A stretch of DNA of 64,000 bases from Flavobacteriales bacterium. Its GTDB lineage: Bacteria > Bacteroidota > Bacteroidia > NS11-12g > UBA9320. Below, piece by piece: positions 17,000 to 26,071 of the stretch; the stretch's first letter is position 1, and every line of letters begins with the position of its first letter. The DNA lies in assembly GCA_020635355.1 (NCBI GenBank), contig JACJZW010000001.1:434001-498000 (forward strand), written 5' to 3'. A program made the translations under genes and the position numbers. The notes under the pieces are model-generated. The model ran no database searches. It was not told the origin of the DNA and saw only the letters and a program-made list of their open reading frames with translations.

Positions 17000-19900
17000 A
17001 TGAAATCAAACGTTGTTATTCTTGGCGCCGGTAAATCAATGGAGCGTGATTTCCACGCTGGTTTACTTGAAACCTCAGAAGGATTTATCGTATTGGATTG
17101 GTTGGTACGCGCCTACGATGAACTGGACACCGATATACAATTTGTTGGCGGCTTCAAGGTGTCTGAAATCGAAGAACGATTTAATCAATTTCGCTTTCAG
17201 ATCAATCCCAATTGGAAAGAAACAGGAGCCACGGGATCCTTGTTTTGCGCAGATTTGCCAAATACGTCAGAGCTTTTTGTTTCCTACAGCGATATTCTTT
17301 ACCGACGAGATTTGGTAAAACGCCTTTCCCAATCAAAAGCAGATATTGCCGTAGCAGTAGACAGTTCCTGGAAGGATCGCTATCGAGGACGATCCAAAGA
17401 GGACCTTGACTCTAGTGAAAAGGTCAACCTGGTGGATCAATTGATTACACGCCTTGGACCTGACATCGATTCTCAATTTGCCCAGGCAGAGTTCATCGGA
17501 CTGGTTCGATTCAATGCAACCTCAGCGAAAGCGTTAAATGCCGCGAAGGCACTCAATCACGTGAACCTCTCACAATCAAAATTATCAACCTTCGTTGAAT
17601 ACCTCAGAGCTTCTGGACTTTCAATCGAGGCGATAGATGTTCAAGGTGATTGGGCGGAAATGAATGATCCCAGAGACCTTGCCCACTTCATTCTGGGAAC
17701 AAAGGCTCAAACACTGGACAGGCTTTCAAGTCTCGTTCAGAAAAGCACCATTCTGGACCAATATGCCTTTGCAGTTGAACATTGGATGGCCAATCAGGAT
17801 GCCGTTCTTAAGGGAATAGAAGAAGCATTCAATGGAAAACGTATCGTAATTAGATCGAGTGCTCTCTCGGAAGACGGATTTGCTACTGCTAATGCCGGGG
17901 CATACGATAGCGTCTTAAACATCGATTGTGATGACAGGTCAGCTGTTCGTGCTGGTTGTGAACAGGTAATAGCATCATACCCGGATAAAGATCCAAGGAA
18001 TCAGGTCTTGGTTCAACCAATGGTTGAACAGGTGAAGATGTCCGGAGTAGCCTTCACTCGTACGTTAAATCATGGATCGCCGTATTACGTGCTGAATTAT
18101 GATCAATCCGGATCTACCGATGCCATCACGAGTGGTGTTAGCAGGGAACATAAAACGTTTATTCTGAGAAAGGATAAATTGGCCGAACTCAATCATGTGC
18201 CGGCCGAACTAATCAATTTGTGCCAGGCCTTAAGAGAAATTGAGTTGTTCGTCAATTATGACTCACTTGACATTGAGTTTGCTATTAATTCAGACAATGA
18301 GGTATACATCCTGCAGGTGAGACCAATTGCAGTTGATCACTCAGCCTGGGATACCTCGGATGCGGATTTGATCGAGTTCGTAACAGAGGCCGAAGAGCGG
18401 TTTATCCGACACAACCAAACTACTCCCGTGGCGCTTGGTGATTCTGCCATTTTTGGAGTGATGCCTGATTGGAATCCTGCCGAGATTATCGGAACAAACC
18501 CGGGCAGACTAGCCATCAGTCTGTACAAAAACATCATTATGAATACCGTCTGGTCTACGCAGCGAGCTCAGTACGGTTATCGCGATGTTCGTCCGGTACC
18601 TCTTTTGGAAACCTTTGCCGGGCATCCGTATGTAGATGTTCGCGCAAGCTTTAATTCTTTCGTCCCCAATTCGTTATCTGAAGATCTGGCAAAACGGCTC
18701 ATTGACTTTAATCTGAACTACCTAAAAAACCATCCTGAGCTTCATGACAAAGTGGAGTTTGAAGTGGTACCCACCTGCTTTGATTTAAACTTTGCCAAAT
18801 GGAAACAGCGGTATGAATCAAGCCAGTTCTCATCCAAGGACATCGACGATTTAAGATCTGGGTTGATACAAATAACTCAACACGCAATAGGTCAGAATGA
18901 TCAATATCTCTCTCAAATTGACGTGCTGGATCGCAAATTCAACGAGGTGATCGATGCAGAGCTTCATCCGATTCGAAAAGCCGACTATTTGTTGCGTGAT
19001 GTAACGGAATATGGCACCCTTCCTTTTGCCCATTTGGCCAGAAGTGCGTTTGTTGCGGTTTCATTCTTGAAGTCCGCCGTAGCAACACAGGTCATTGATC
19101 AGGCTGCAATGGATGATTTTCTGAATTCCATTCAAACCGTTAGTCACCAGTTCACTAGGGATATTGAACGGCTAGCTACCGAAAACCTGTCGATGGAGGA
19201 GTTTTTATCGGTTTACGGACACATCCGCCCGGGAACCTATGACATAAACTCACCGGATTATGCCGATGACCCCAATTATTACATCAAGCCCATTTTGGAT
19301 AACATTTCGAAAGAAAGTATTCAAACCAACCATGAATCTGGTCATAAATGGAAGGCCTCCCGCTCCCAATTTACGGATGCTCTTCGATCCGCTGGAATCA
19401 ACGTTGATGAAGAAGAGGTTGAACAGTTCATGCGCGGAGCAATTGAAGGCCGGGAATATGCCAAATTTATGTTCACCAGGAACTTATCTGCTGCCATTAA
19501 TTGCTTAGTTGATTTTGGTGAGCGCATTGGTATAACCAGGGATCAACTCGCCAATCTTACGTGGGAAGAACTATACGCCGCTGCTGATCTCGGAATGATT
19601 GAATCCGAATTGAGAACCCAGCTCATCAACAGGGCTGCTGAAGGTGAGCGTTGGAAACGGTTGGGATCCGTTGTAGAATTACCGCCACTTTTGACCGCAT
19701 CCTCTGATTTTTGGTGGTTCTTCTACCCAGAAACGCAGGCAAACTTCATCGGTTCTGAGTTCATCACCTCTGAAGCAATTGACTTATCGGAACAATCCAG
19801 CGAAGACCTTCAATTAGAAGGTAAAATCGTCCTAATACCACGCGCTGACCCAGGCTATGAATGGCTTTTTGGCCGGAAGATTGCCGGATTGATCACCATG

Positions 19901-20053
19901 TACGGAGGTGCAAATTCTCATATGGCCATTCGGGCGGCTGAGTTTAATCTGCCTGCAGCGATTGGTATTGGTGAAACCGAATATAAGCGAATAGCCTCCG
20001 CCACCGTTCTGTCCCTCAATGCAGGAAATCGAAAAATCGATATCATTCAATGA
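17000..20053 (+). CDS. L-glutamine kinase-like protein (Cj1418-type PEP-synthase fold) with N-terminal nucleotidyltransferase-like domain
   Basis: 1017 residues. Residues 1-235 look like a sugar nucleotidyltransferase fold with a weak P-loop (VVILGAGKSMERD) and FVSYSDILYR. Residues about 280-446 are the ATP-grasp half of PEP synthase/PPDK (RIVIRSSALSEDGF; DIEFAINSDNEVYILQVRPI). Residues about 930-1010 are the PEP-utiliser swivelling domain, with His974 in GGANSHMAIRAAE as the phospho-carrier. Known: C. jejuni Cj1418, of this fold, phosphorylates the amide of L-glutamine in phosphoramidate synthesis. The next two genes match Cj1417 and Cj1416 in type and order, which decides this call over a PEP synthase. 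The extra N-terminal domain is unusual. Confidence 0.75.
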   Translation: MKSNVVILGAGKSMERDFHAGLLETSEGFIVLDWLVRAYDELDTDIQFVGGFKVSEIEERFNQFRFQINPNWKETGATGSLFCADLPNTSELFVSYSDILYRRDLVKRLSQSKADIAVAVDSSWKDRYRGRSKEDLDSSEKVNLVDQLITRLGPDIDSQFAQAEFIGLVRFNATSAKALNAAKALNHVNLSQSKLSTFVEYLRASGLSIEAIDVQGDWAEMNDPRDLAHFILGTKAQTLDRLSSLVQKSTILDQYAFAVEHWMANQDAVLKGIEEAFNGKRIVIRSSALSEDGFATANAGAYDSVLNIDCDDRSAVRAGCEQVIASYPDKDPRNQVLVQPMVEQVKMSGVAFTRTLNHGSPYYVLNYDQSGSTDAITSGVSREHKTFILRKDKLAELNHVPAELINLCQALREIELFVNYDSLDIEFAINSDNEVYILQVRPIAVDHSAWDTSDADLIEFVTEAEERFIRHNQTTPVALGDSAIFGVMPDWNPAEIIGTNPGRLAISLYKNIIMNTVWSTQRAQYGYRDVRPVPLLETFAGHPYVDVRASFNSFVPNSLSEDLAKRLIDFNLNYLKNHPELHDKVEFEVVPTCFDLNFAKWKQRYESSQFSSKDIDDLRSGLIQITQHAIGQNDQYLSQIDVLDRKFNEVIDAELHPIRKADYLLRDVTEYGTLPFAHLARSAFVAVSFLKSAVATQVIDQAAMDDFLNSIQTVSHQFTRDIERLATENLSMEEFLSVYGHIRPGTYDINSPDYADDPNYYIKPILDNISKESIQTNHESGHKWKASRSQFTDALRSAGINVDEEEVEQFMRGAIEGREYAKFMFTRNLSAAINCLVDFGERIGITRDQLANLTWEELYAAADLGMIESELRTQLINRAAEGERWKRLGSVVELPPLLTASSDFWWFFYPETQANFIGSEFITSEAIDLSEQSSEDLQLEGKIVLIPRADPGYEWLFGRKIAGLITMYGGANSHMAIRAAEFNLPAAIGIGETEYKRIASATVLSLNAGNRKIDIIQ

Positions 20054-20682
20054 GAATTGGCATCACACAGCGGGTAGAAACGGTTGCAGGATATGGAGAA
20101 GTCCGGGATTGTTTGGATCAAAACTGGTTTAGATTCCTCGAAGCTGTGGGTGTTACCCCTATTCCAATTCCAAATTCATTGGCAAACCCGGTTAAATGGT
20201 ATCAAGATGTATCGCTGGAAGCGTTGGTTTTATCCGGAGGAAATGATCTTTCCGAATTAATCGGGGCAAAAAATGTGTCCAGAGAACGGGATCGAACCGA
20301 AAAAAGCCTCCTGGAACATTGCCGCAAGATGAAGCATCCGGTCATTGGTGTATGTAGGGGCATGCAGTTGATGGGTTCCATGGACAATCAGAAGTTAGTT
20401 CAAGTAGAACACCATGCAGGAACACGACATCGTGTAACCATGAGAACAATGGAATTGCCCATCCTACCAGAAGTGAACAGTTATCATAACTGGGCATTTG
20501 ATAAACTTTCAGACCAATCTGAATATGAGGTGGTGGCCACAACCGATGAAGGTCATATTGAATGCATTATGCATCATAATTTGCCTTGGATAGGTATGAT
20601 GTGGCACCCTGAAAGAGAAAATTCATTCAACGAGTCCGATATCGAACTCTTTCAAAAACTACTCTTCACAAAAACAAAATGA
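20050..20682 (+). CDS. Class I glutamine amidotransferase-like (peptidase C26) hydrolase, Cj1417-type
   Basis: 210 residues. Seen: nucleophile Cys102 in GVCRGMQLMG and His186/Glu188 in MWHPERE, the full C26 triad, without a synthetase partner domain. Known: Cj1417 of C. jejuni is a gamma-glutamyl hydrolase that frees CDP-phosphoramidate from L-glutamyl-CDP-amidate. The gene overlaps its neighbours by four bases on each side, between the kinase-like and cytidylyltransferase-like genes, the same order as in Campylobacter. A generic gamma-glutamyl peptidase is the alternative, but the context favours the phosphoramidate role. Confidence 0.8.
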   Translation: MRIGITQRVETVAGYGEVRDCLDQNWFRFLEAVGVTPIPIPNSLANPVKWYQDVSLEALVLSGGNDLSELIGAKNVSRERDRTEKSLLEHCRKMKHPVIGVCRGMQLMGSMDNQKLVQVEHHAGTRHRVTMRTMELPILPEVNSYHNWAFDKLSDQSEYEVVATTDEGHIECIMHHNLPWIGMMWHPERENSFNESDIELFQKLLFTKTK

Positions 20683-21455
20683 AATCAATAATTCTTGCAG
20701 CCGGCCAAGGAACCAGATTGCGTCCTTATACCGATTCTGTCCCCAAAACCATGGTAAAACTACGTGGTAAATCATTGATTGAGTATCAGCGCGATATTCT
20801 ACAATCATTCGGGATAGATATCCATGTTCTGGTTGGATATAAGAAACAGGTTATTCAAGATGCTGGGTTCCAAACAATAGAAAATCCGGAATACGATCAT
20901 ACAAACATGGTGGCCAGTCTGTATTGCGCCAGGAGTTTGTTTGATGGGTCTGACGACATCCTCATAACCTATGGAGACATCATTTTTGAATCACGGCTTT
21001 TGGAAGGAATCTTCTCAGATCAACATGATGTGGCCATGGTGTATGATCAGGAATGGCTCAAGCTATGGTCAGAGCGAATGGATGATCCGTTGAGTGATGT
21101 AGAAACCTTTCAGACTGATTCTAACGGCTACGTCCTTGAATTGGGGAAAAAGCCAAAACATCTCGGAGAAGTTAAAGGCCAGTACATTGGCATGATCAAG
21201 GTGGCTGCACGCTACGCTCCTCATTTCTTTGACCGATATCGGGAACTAGAACAAACGAAAGAAAAATTGGATGGTCAGGATTTTAACAACATGTATATGA
21301 CCTCCTACCTGCAATCATTAATCAATTCCGGCATACAAGTCAAAGCCGTTCCCAGTCAAAATGGTTGGTTGGAAGTAGATTCCGTGGAAGATCTTGAGCG
21401 CTATGAAGAATTGATCGAATCAGGAAAAATGTCCAATCTGTGCAACCTCTTTTAA
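20679..21455 (+). CDS. Nucleotidyltransferase, candidate CTP:phosphoglutamine cytidylyltransferase (Cj1416-type)
   Basis: 258 residues of the NTP-transferase fold. Seen: the nucleotide loop LAAGQGTRLRPYTDSVPKTM (6-25), with the Lys of PKTM, and the metal Asp in ITYGDIIF. The fold activates sugar-1-phosphates, phosphocholine or, in C. jejuni Cj1416, phosphorylated glutamine with CTP. Lack of a long C-terminal domain and the Asn/Met-rich NPEYDHTNMVASLYCA segment favour the phosphocholine/phosphoglutamine type over glucose-1-phosphate enzymes. Four-base overlap with the C26 gene; one base before the sulfatase-fold gene. Confidence 0.78.
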   Translation: MKSIILAAGQGTRLRPYTDSVPKTMVKLRGKSLIEYQRDILQSFGIDIHVLVGYKKQVIQDAGFQTIENPEYDHTNMVASLYCARSLFDGSDDILITYGDIIFESRLLEGIFSDQHDVAMVYDQEWLKLWSERMDDPLSDVETFQTDSNGYVLELGKKPKHLGEVKGQYIGMIKVAARYAPHFFDRYRELEQTKEKLDGQDFNNMYMTSYLQSLINSGIQVKAVPSQNGWLEVDSVEDLERYEELIESGKMSNLCNLF

Positions 21456-21456
21456 C

Positions 21457-22962
21457 ATGAAACATCCTCATTTATTCTGGATACTCATTGACTCTGCGAG
21501 AAACTACCAGACCGATGAAGACGATCGCGGATTGCCGCAGAGTGTGGTTGACTTTGCTCAGGAATCACATTTTTTTAAGAATGTGATCACGTCTGCTCCC
21601 AGCACGGTTCAATCCATTTCAAGTATGATGACGTCCAGCCCAAGTTATTTACTTGCCCGATCCTACAACAACTTCCGAGGCCAATTGAGTTGTTTTGACT
21701 ATTTCCCAAACATGCTCAAAAAAGAGGGATATGACGTTTTCGGGGCCATTTACTTTAAGCATGGACGAGAAGTGATGTCCAACATGTTTGGTATGATCAA
21801 CAAGTCCTATTACCCGAACAATCTTAGTCATCGAAAGGAAGTATGGGAAAACCGGGATGTTTATAATCTATTCACAAACATTCTGGACAAGCATCACTGG
21901 AAAAATCCAACCATGTGCTACCTACATTTTAACGTACGGGTTGACGTAAACATATCTGAGGTTGTACAGGATACGTTGGATCGAATTAGAGAAAAAGGAC
22001 TGATGGACGATTCTGTTGTGGTGATCAACTCAGATCACGGATATCCATCAGCGGATAAAAATTACAATTTTGAGGAGGGTCTTAAGCAAGGTTGGGGACA
22101 CGACAAATATTTGACAAACGATAATATCCTCACTCCATTGGTGCTTCATTATCCCGGGGTTAAGCCAGCGGTTGTTGAAGAATATGTGGCAACGATAGAT
22201 ATCGTACCAACCCTATGCGAACTGATGAACATTACCCCATCAACTAAGTTTCGGGGAGGGAATATCTTGCAACCAGCGGAACATTTAGCCAAAAGACTGC
22301 ACCGCACCGATAATCGATACATCGGTCAGTTACCGTCTTTTACCTCATACATCCTCGACCAGCTTAAATGCATCATCGAGAAAGACAAGAATAACTATGA
22401 GACTTATTCTTTTACATCATTATTGGATGACCCCAAAGAACAAGCCTACCGTTCATTCTCCGAGGAATTTGGACTGTTCCGCCAGGCCATCCTAAGCGAT
22501 GTTCAAAAACTGAATAACTTTCACCGTGACTTTTTGAAAGAATGCTGGGGGAAAAGCGACAAGATGCCGCATGCAAATTCCCTTAAAACCGCCTGCATTA
22601 TAATGAGCAGCACACCTGATTTTGAAAGGATTACTCGTGAAGCACTACAAATTATATACCCTGAAGTCACCTTTAACTTCACCCGTGACGCGTCTTCTGA
22701 GGAATTTGATTTTGCATTTGCCATTCTGGAATCGGAAGTTCCATGGCACTTTACTACCTTAAAGAAACTGGTTGCTGGAGTTAAATCCAGAAAGACATTG
22801 TACCTGGATAACAACGGAAAGGTCTATTCAGGATTTGTTGGCTTGAAACTCTACCTCGAATTCTTCCGAAAGAGAATTGCATTAGTCAAGCACGACAAAT
22901 TGTTCTTATTAGAACTCATCAAGAGAATGTTTAAGAAAAAGTTGCTCAACCCAATACGTTAA
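21457..22962 (+). CDS. Sulfatase/alkaline phosphatase-fold protein, candidate phosphoramidate or phospho-group transferase
   Basis: 501 residues. Seen: Asp12 in ILIDSARN, a nucleophile region APSTVQSISSMMTS with Thr50 at the place of the sulfatase formylglycine, and the metal site Asp193-His194 in NSDHGYP plus His215 in WGHDKY. There is no CxPxR motif, so it is not a formylglycine sulfatase; a Thr nucleophile is typical of phosphoethanolamine- and phosphoglycerol-transferases of this fold. No membrane helix or signal peptide is visible, so it should act in the cytosol. It lies one base after the cytidylyltransferase gene. Inference: it may transfer the phosphoramidate group to the glycan. The last 130 residues have no recognised domain. 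Confidence 0.65.
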   Translation: MKHPHLFWILIDSARNYQTDEDDRGLPQSVVDFAQESHFFKNVITSAPSTVQSISSMMTSSPSYLLARSYNNFRGQLSCFDYFPNMLKKEGYDVFGAIYFKHGREVMSNMFGMINKSYYPNNLSHRKEVWENRDVYNLFTNILDKHHWKNPTMCYLHFNVRVDVNISEVVQDTLDRIREKGLMDDSVVVINSDHGYPSADKNYNFEEGLKQGWGHDKYLTNDNILTPLVLHYPGVKPAVVEEYVATIDIVPTLCELMNITPSTKFRGGNILQPAEHLAKRLHRTDNRYIGQLPSFTSYILDQLKCIIEKDKNNYETYSFTSLLDDPKEQAYRSFSEEFGLFRQAILSDVQKLNNFHRDFLKECWGKSDKMPHANSLKTACIIMSSTPDFERITREALQIIYPEVTFNFTRDASSEEFDFAFAILESEVPWHFTTLKKLVAGVKSRKTLYLDNNGKVYSGFVGLKLYLEFFRKRIALVKHDKLFLLELIKRMFKKKLLNPIR

Positions 22963-22967
22963 GGAGA

Positions 22968-24260
22968 ATGCACGGTTTCATTCATCGATTTCTTGTTCCC
23001 ATATTCTTCGTTTTCATTCTCTTGGATTTGAATGAATTCTCTGCACGTTTTACAGGAATTGATGCATTTCTGTCCAATATCATTCTGCTCATTGCAATAG
23101 TGATCCTGATCTTCACACGAACAAAAGTTCATGTACAAAACAGGATATATAACAACTTCTTGATAGCCTTGGTTATCTTTATCACATTGGGAGGTTATCT
23201 ATTATTCCTCAGCTCGGGCTTCAACGCTGTGTACAGTGAAATACGCTATTACGCTCCCTCCTTTCTGATCTTTCTTGTAGCTTATCGGGTAGCAACGTCA
23301 TCATCCAGTTGGAAGCAGTTCAACCGCAATGTGGTGTTAATCAGCGCTCTTATTGCCTTAAATGGGCTCCTGATATTAATTTCTATCACCCTTGATATTG
23401 ACTTCCATGGTGATGAAACTGGTGAAATTGATCGTGCGGTAGGTCTGTATTCTAACGCGAACCGCGCAGGGTATGTTAGCTGTCTTGGCCAGGCATCTTC
23501 ACTGTATATGGTAATGACACGGGTCAGAAATAGGCGCTATATCTTCATGGGTTTTTATGTGATTTGTATGGTTGCCGCTTTATCAACGTTTTCCAAAGGT
23601 GCAGCAACCGTTACACTCTTCATTCTGTCCGTTTTTCTATTTAATTCATTCTCTTCACCTGAAATGATGCGACAAAAAGTTGTGAAACGATCCATCAATT
23701 TTTTATTGCTGGGATTGGTGTTAATTGCCGGATATGCGCTACTCAACATCAATCAAATCATTGCAGGATTTACCGCTGAACAGGCGCAGCGATCAGAAGA
23801 ATTGATTCAATTTTACCACGGCGAAATCAACCAGGCCACAACCACCAACCGTTCTGAGTTGTGGCAATATGCACTTGAACAAATTTCCGACAGTCCCATT
23901 TTAGGATTTGGCTTAGGTGAATTTCACGTCATGGACATTGGTGTTGGTGTACATAACATATATTTACTCCTTTGGGGTGAAGCAGGTATTTTGGCCTTAC
24001 TCGCATATGTAATTTTTCTCATTACATGGTTCAAAGGATCTTTCAAGGTAAGAGAACCCTCGGTTCGCTTTTACCTGCGAAATGTTTTGCTGGTGGTATT
24101 TCTTTCAGGGTTTGCGGCACACACCCTATTGGTTAATAAATCATATATGATCGTTTTAGGCGTTTTAATAGGCGGATTTGCAGTAGACAAGCATCACATC
24201 AAGTTAGATCGAATCAAAAGGTATATGCAATCAAAGTCCGAATCAACGCAAGAAGAATGA
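22968..24260 (+). CDS. Wzy-type O-antigen/polysaccharide polymerase or ligase family membrane protein
   Basis: 430 residues with about 10-11 membrane helices. Seen: GLYSNANRAGYVSCLGQ, a large polar loop with TTNRSELWQYALEQISDSPI, then GFGLGEFH and VHNIYLLLWGEAG, all characteristic of the O-antigen ligase/polymerase domain. Wzy joins lipid-linked repeat units in the periplasm. In a locus that also has Wzx and a WecA-like initiator, polymerase is more likely than WaaL ligase. The start has a clear AGGAG six bases upstream (position 22960 area), which is uncommon in Bacteroidota. Confidence 0.82.
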   Translation: MHGFIHRFLVPIFFVFILLDLNEFSARFTGIDAFLSNIILLIAIVILIFTRTKVHVQNRIYNNFLIALVIFITLGGYLLFLSSGFNAVYSEIRYYAPSFLIFLVAYRVATSSSSWKQFNRNVVLISALIALNGLLILISITLDIDFHGDETGEIDRAVGLYSNANRAGYVSCLGQASSLYMVMTRVRNRRYIFMGFYVICMVAALSTFSKGAATVTLFILSVFLFNSFSSPEMMRQKVVKRSINFLLLGLVLIAGYALLNINQIIAGFTAEQAQRSEELIQFYHGEINQATTTNRSELWQYALEQISDSPILGFGLGEFHVMDIGVGVHNIYLLLWGEAGILALLAYVIFLITWFKGSFKVREPSVRFYLRNVLLVVFLSGFAAHTLLVNKSYMIVLGVLIGGFAVDKHHIKLDRIKRYMQSKSESTQEE

Positions 24261-25357
24261 AGACTTTTGGATTTTTCGTTGGGGAACTTGGTGCAGGAGG
24301 TCAGGAAACTCAGCTTGTTTATTTGTTGACCGAATTGCGAAAAAAAGATGTGTCGTGCGCTTTAGTTGTTTGGGATTATCAAAGCAAAACAGACCATAAG
24401 GCACATGCCGATCTCCTAGAATCACTTGGAGTAGATATACTTTTGCTGTCCAATCAATCCATTCGATCCAAACTTAAACTGTCGCGACAATTTCTGTCCA
24501 AGACAACTTGTTCATCCCTGCAGTGTTTTGCTTTCTATTTAAATTTTTATTGCTGGCTGATTTGCCTATTGACTCCAATGAAACCAATTGGTGGCATTCG
24601 AAACCGACTAGCTCAATATCGCACCTCTGGATTTATTAGGTTTTGGTTATGTTCCCTTTTTCCTGTATTAAAGATCAGTAATAACAGAAAATATCAAGTT
24701 GGATTTGCGAACCCAATGGTAAAAGTCATTTATTCCAGAACGGCGGTTGTAACCAATCAAATTTCCGTTCCACCAATTAAGCCAGATAGAGACTTCACAT
24801 CCGACCAAGTTTTTCAGTCGGTTTCCGTGGCAAGACTATATCCTGAGAAGAACATACCATTGTTGCTTCACGGTATTGCCAATGCCGTAAATGCTGGTGT
24901 CCAAATCAATCATGTACACGCAGGAACTGGTGCATTACATGATGAATTGGTTGAATTACGAGATCAATTAGGTATTCAAGATCATTTCAGATTTCTTGGT
25001 GAGGTTGACAATATACCTTCATTGCTTTGTTCCAGGAACCTATTCATCCATTCTTCAAGATACGAAGGGTTTCCAAATGTAATTATGGAGGCTATGTGTT
25101 ACGCTCTTCCTATAATTACCACGCGTTGCGGTGATGCAGAAGAACTTGTGCATAATGGCGTTAATGGCTATTTTATCAGCATGGTTGACCCAATGAATCT
25201 CACTTCTAAATTGGTTCATGTGCAATCAAACTGGGATATATTGTCATCATTCTCGGAAAACTCATACAATATGGCGAAAGAGAAGTTCGGACTTGAAAAA
25301 CTGGCAACACACACCATGGAGGCCTATGCAATCTTATTACCTCAAAACCACTCTTAA
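24257..25357 (+). CDS. GT4 family glycosyltransferase
   Basis: 366 residues, GT-B fold. Seen: the N-terminal glycine-rich GELGAGGQETQ that holds the acceptor/donor loop, and the C-terminal donor site SVARLYPEKNIPLLLHGIA followed by the E-x7-E motif in YEGFPNVIMEAM. These enzymes keep the donor sugar's anomeric configuration. The donor cannot be told. It overlaps the polymerase gene by four bases and is directly followed by a methyltransferase. Confidence 0.85.
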   Translation: MKTFGFFVGELGAGGQETQLVYLLTELRKKDVSCALVVWDYQSKTDHKAHADLLESLGVDILLLSNQSIRSKLKLSRQFLSKTTCSSLQCFAFYLNFYCWLICLLTPMKPIGGIRNRLAQYRTSGFIRFWLCSLFPVLKISNNRKYQVGFANPMVKVIYSRTAVVTNQISVPPIKPDRDFTSDQVFQSVSVARLYPEKNIPLLLHGIANAVNAGVQINHVHAGTGALHDELVELRDQLGIQDHFRFLGEVDNIPSLLCSRNLFIHSSRYEGFPNVIMEAMCYALPIITTRCGDAEELVHNGVNGYFISMVDPMNLTSKLVHVQSNWDILSSFSENSYNMAKEKFGLEKLATHTMEAYAILLPQNHS

Positions 25358-26071
25358 ATGACAATCAACCAACAGCACAACGCCAGCGTCAAGGAAAAAT
25401 TTGATGACACTAACGCCTACGTTCAAGGTAATTCCACTATTAAGACGAGGCAGATTCTCGTCAGACAACTCTTGGATAAAGAAGCGTATCGCTCGGTTTT
25501 GGATTTGGGTTGTGGAGATGGAAGCATCGGTGTTGGCTTAATTCATCGTGATGATCAACAATTGACATTGATGGACCTATCCGAAAACATGATCGAACGC
25601 GCGTCTCAGAATGCCTCCAGATCAGGCATCACTGGAGTAACTACATTTGTAGACGACGCATGCACATTTCGATCCGGTGAAGAATATGATGTGGTGGTTT
25701 GCCTCGGAGTACTGGCACATGTGCCGTCCATCCAACAGGTGATCAACACCATATCAGCGCATGTTAAACCAGGTGGTCACGCACTGATACAATTTACAGA
25801 GGCAAACAGTCTTCAAGGAAGAATTATCTATTCGTTGTTCAGCAAAGCATCCGAACAGTACTCCGTTAATCGAACAGGGATTAAATCCATTCTACCCATG
25901 ATTCAAAGCAGTGGTCTGACATTGATCAAATCAAAGCGCTATTCAGAAAGCGCACTTGGCTTTGGCCGATTAGGCTTTAATACCGCTGTTAAGTTCAAAT
26001 TATTTAGCTCCCGTTTAGGCATAGTAAGCAAGCTTTTCTCCGGGTCACTTTTGTTGCTTAAGAAGGCATGA
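25358..26071 (+). CDS. SAM-dependent class I methyltransferase
   Basis: 237 residues. Seen: motif I VLDLGCGDGSIGVG (about 48-61), the acidic motif II LMDLSENMIERA and VVVCLGVLAHV. It is a soluble Rossmann-fold methyltransferase of the UbiE/Coq5-like type. It starts on the base after the upstream glycosyltransferase stop. A glycan O-methylation is probable; since C. jejuni phosphoramidate is O-methylated, methylation of that group is one option, but nothing in the sequence proves it. Confidence 0.8.
   Translation: MTINQQHNASVKEKFDDTNAYVQGNSTIKTRQILVRQLLDKEAYRSVLDLGCGDGSIGVGLIHRDDQQLTLMDLSENMIERASQNASRSGITGVTTFVDDACTFRSGEEYDVVVCLGVLAHVPSIQQVINTISAHVKPGGHALIQFTEANSLQGRIIYSLFSKASEQYSVNRTGIKSILPMIQSSGLTLIKSKRYSESALGFGRLGFNTAVKFKLFSSRLGIVSKLFSGSLLLLKKA

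Noticed and set aside
17000..20053. PEP synthase or pyruvate phosphate dikinase for central metabolism
   Set aside because: It has an extra N-terminal domain, a long unrelated middle part and no C-terminal PEP-binding barrel, and it lies between polysaccharide genes next to Cj1417- and Cj1416-like genes.
21457..22962. Formylglycine-dependent sulfatase
   Set aside because: The C/S-x-P-x-R signature is missing; Thr50 stands at the nucleophile place.
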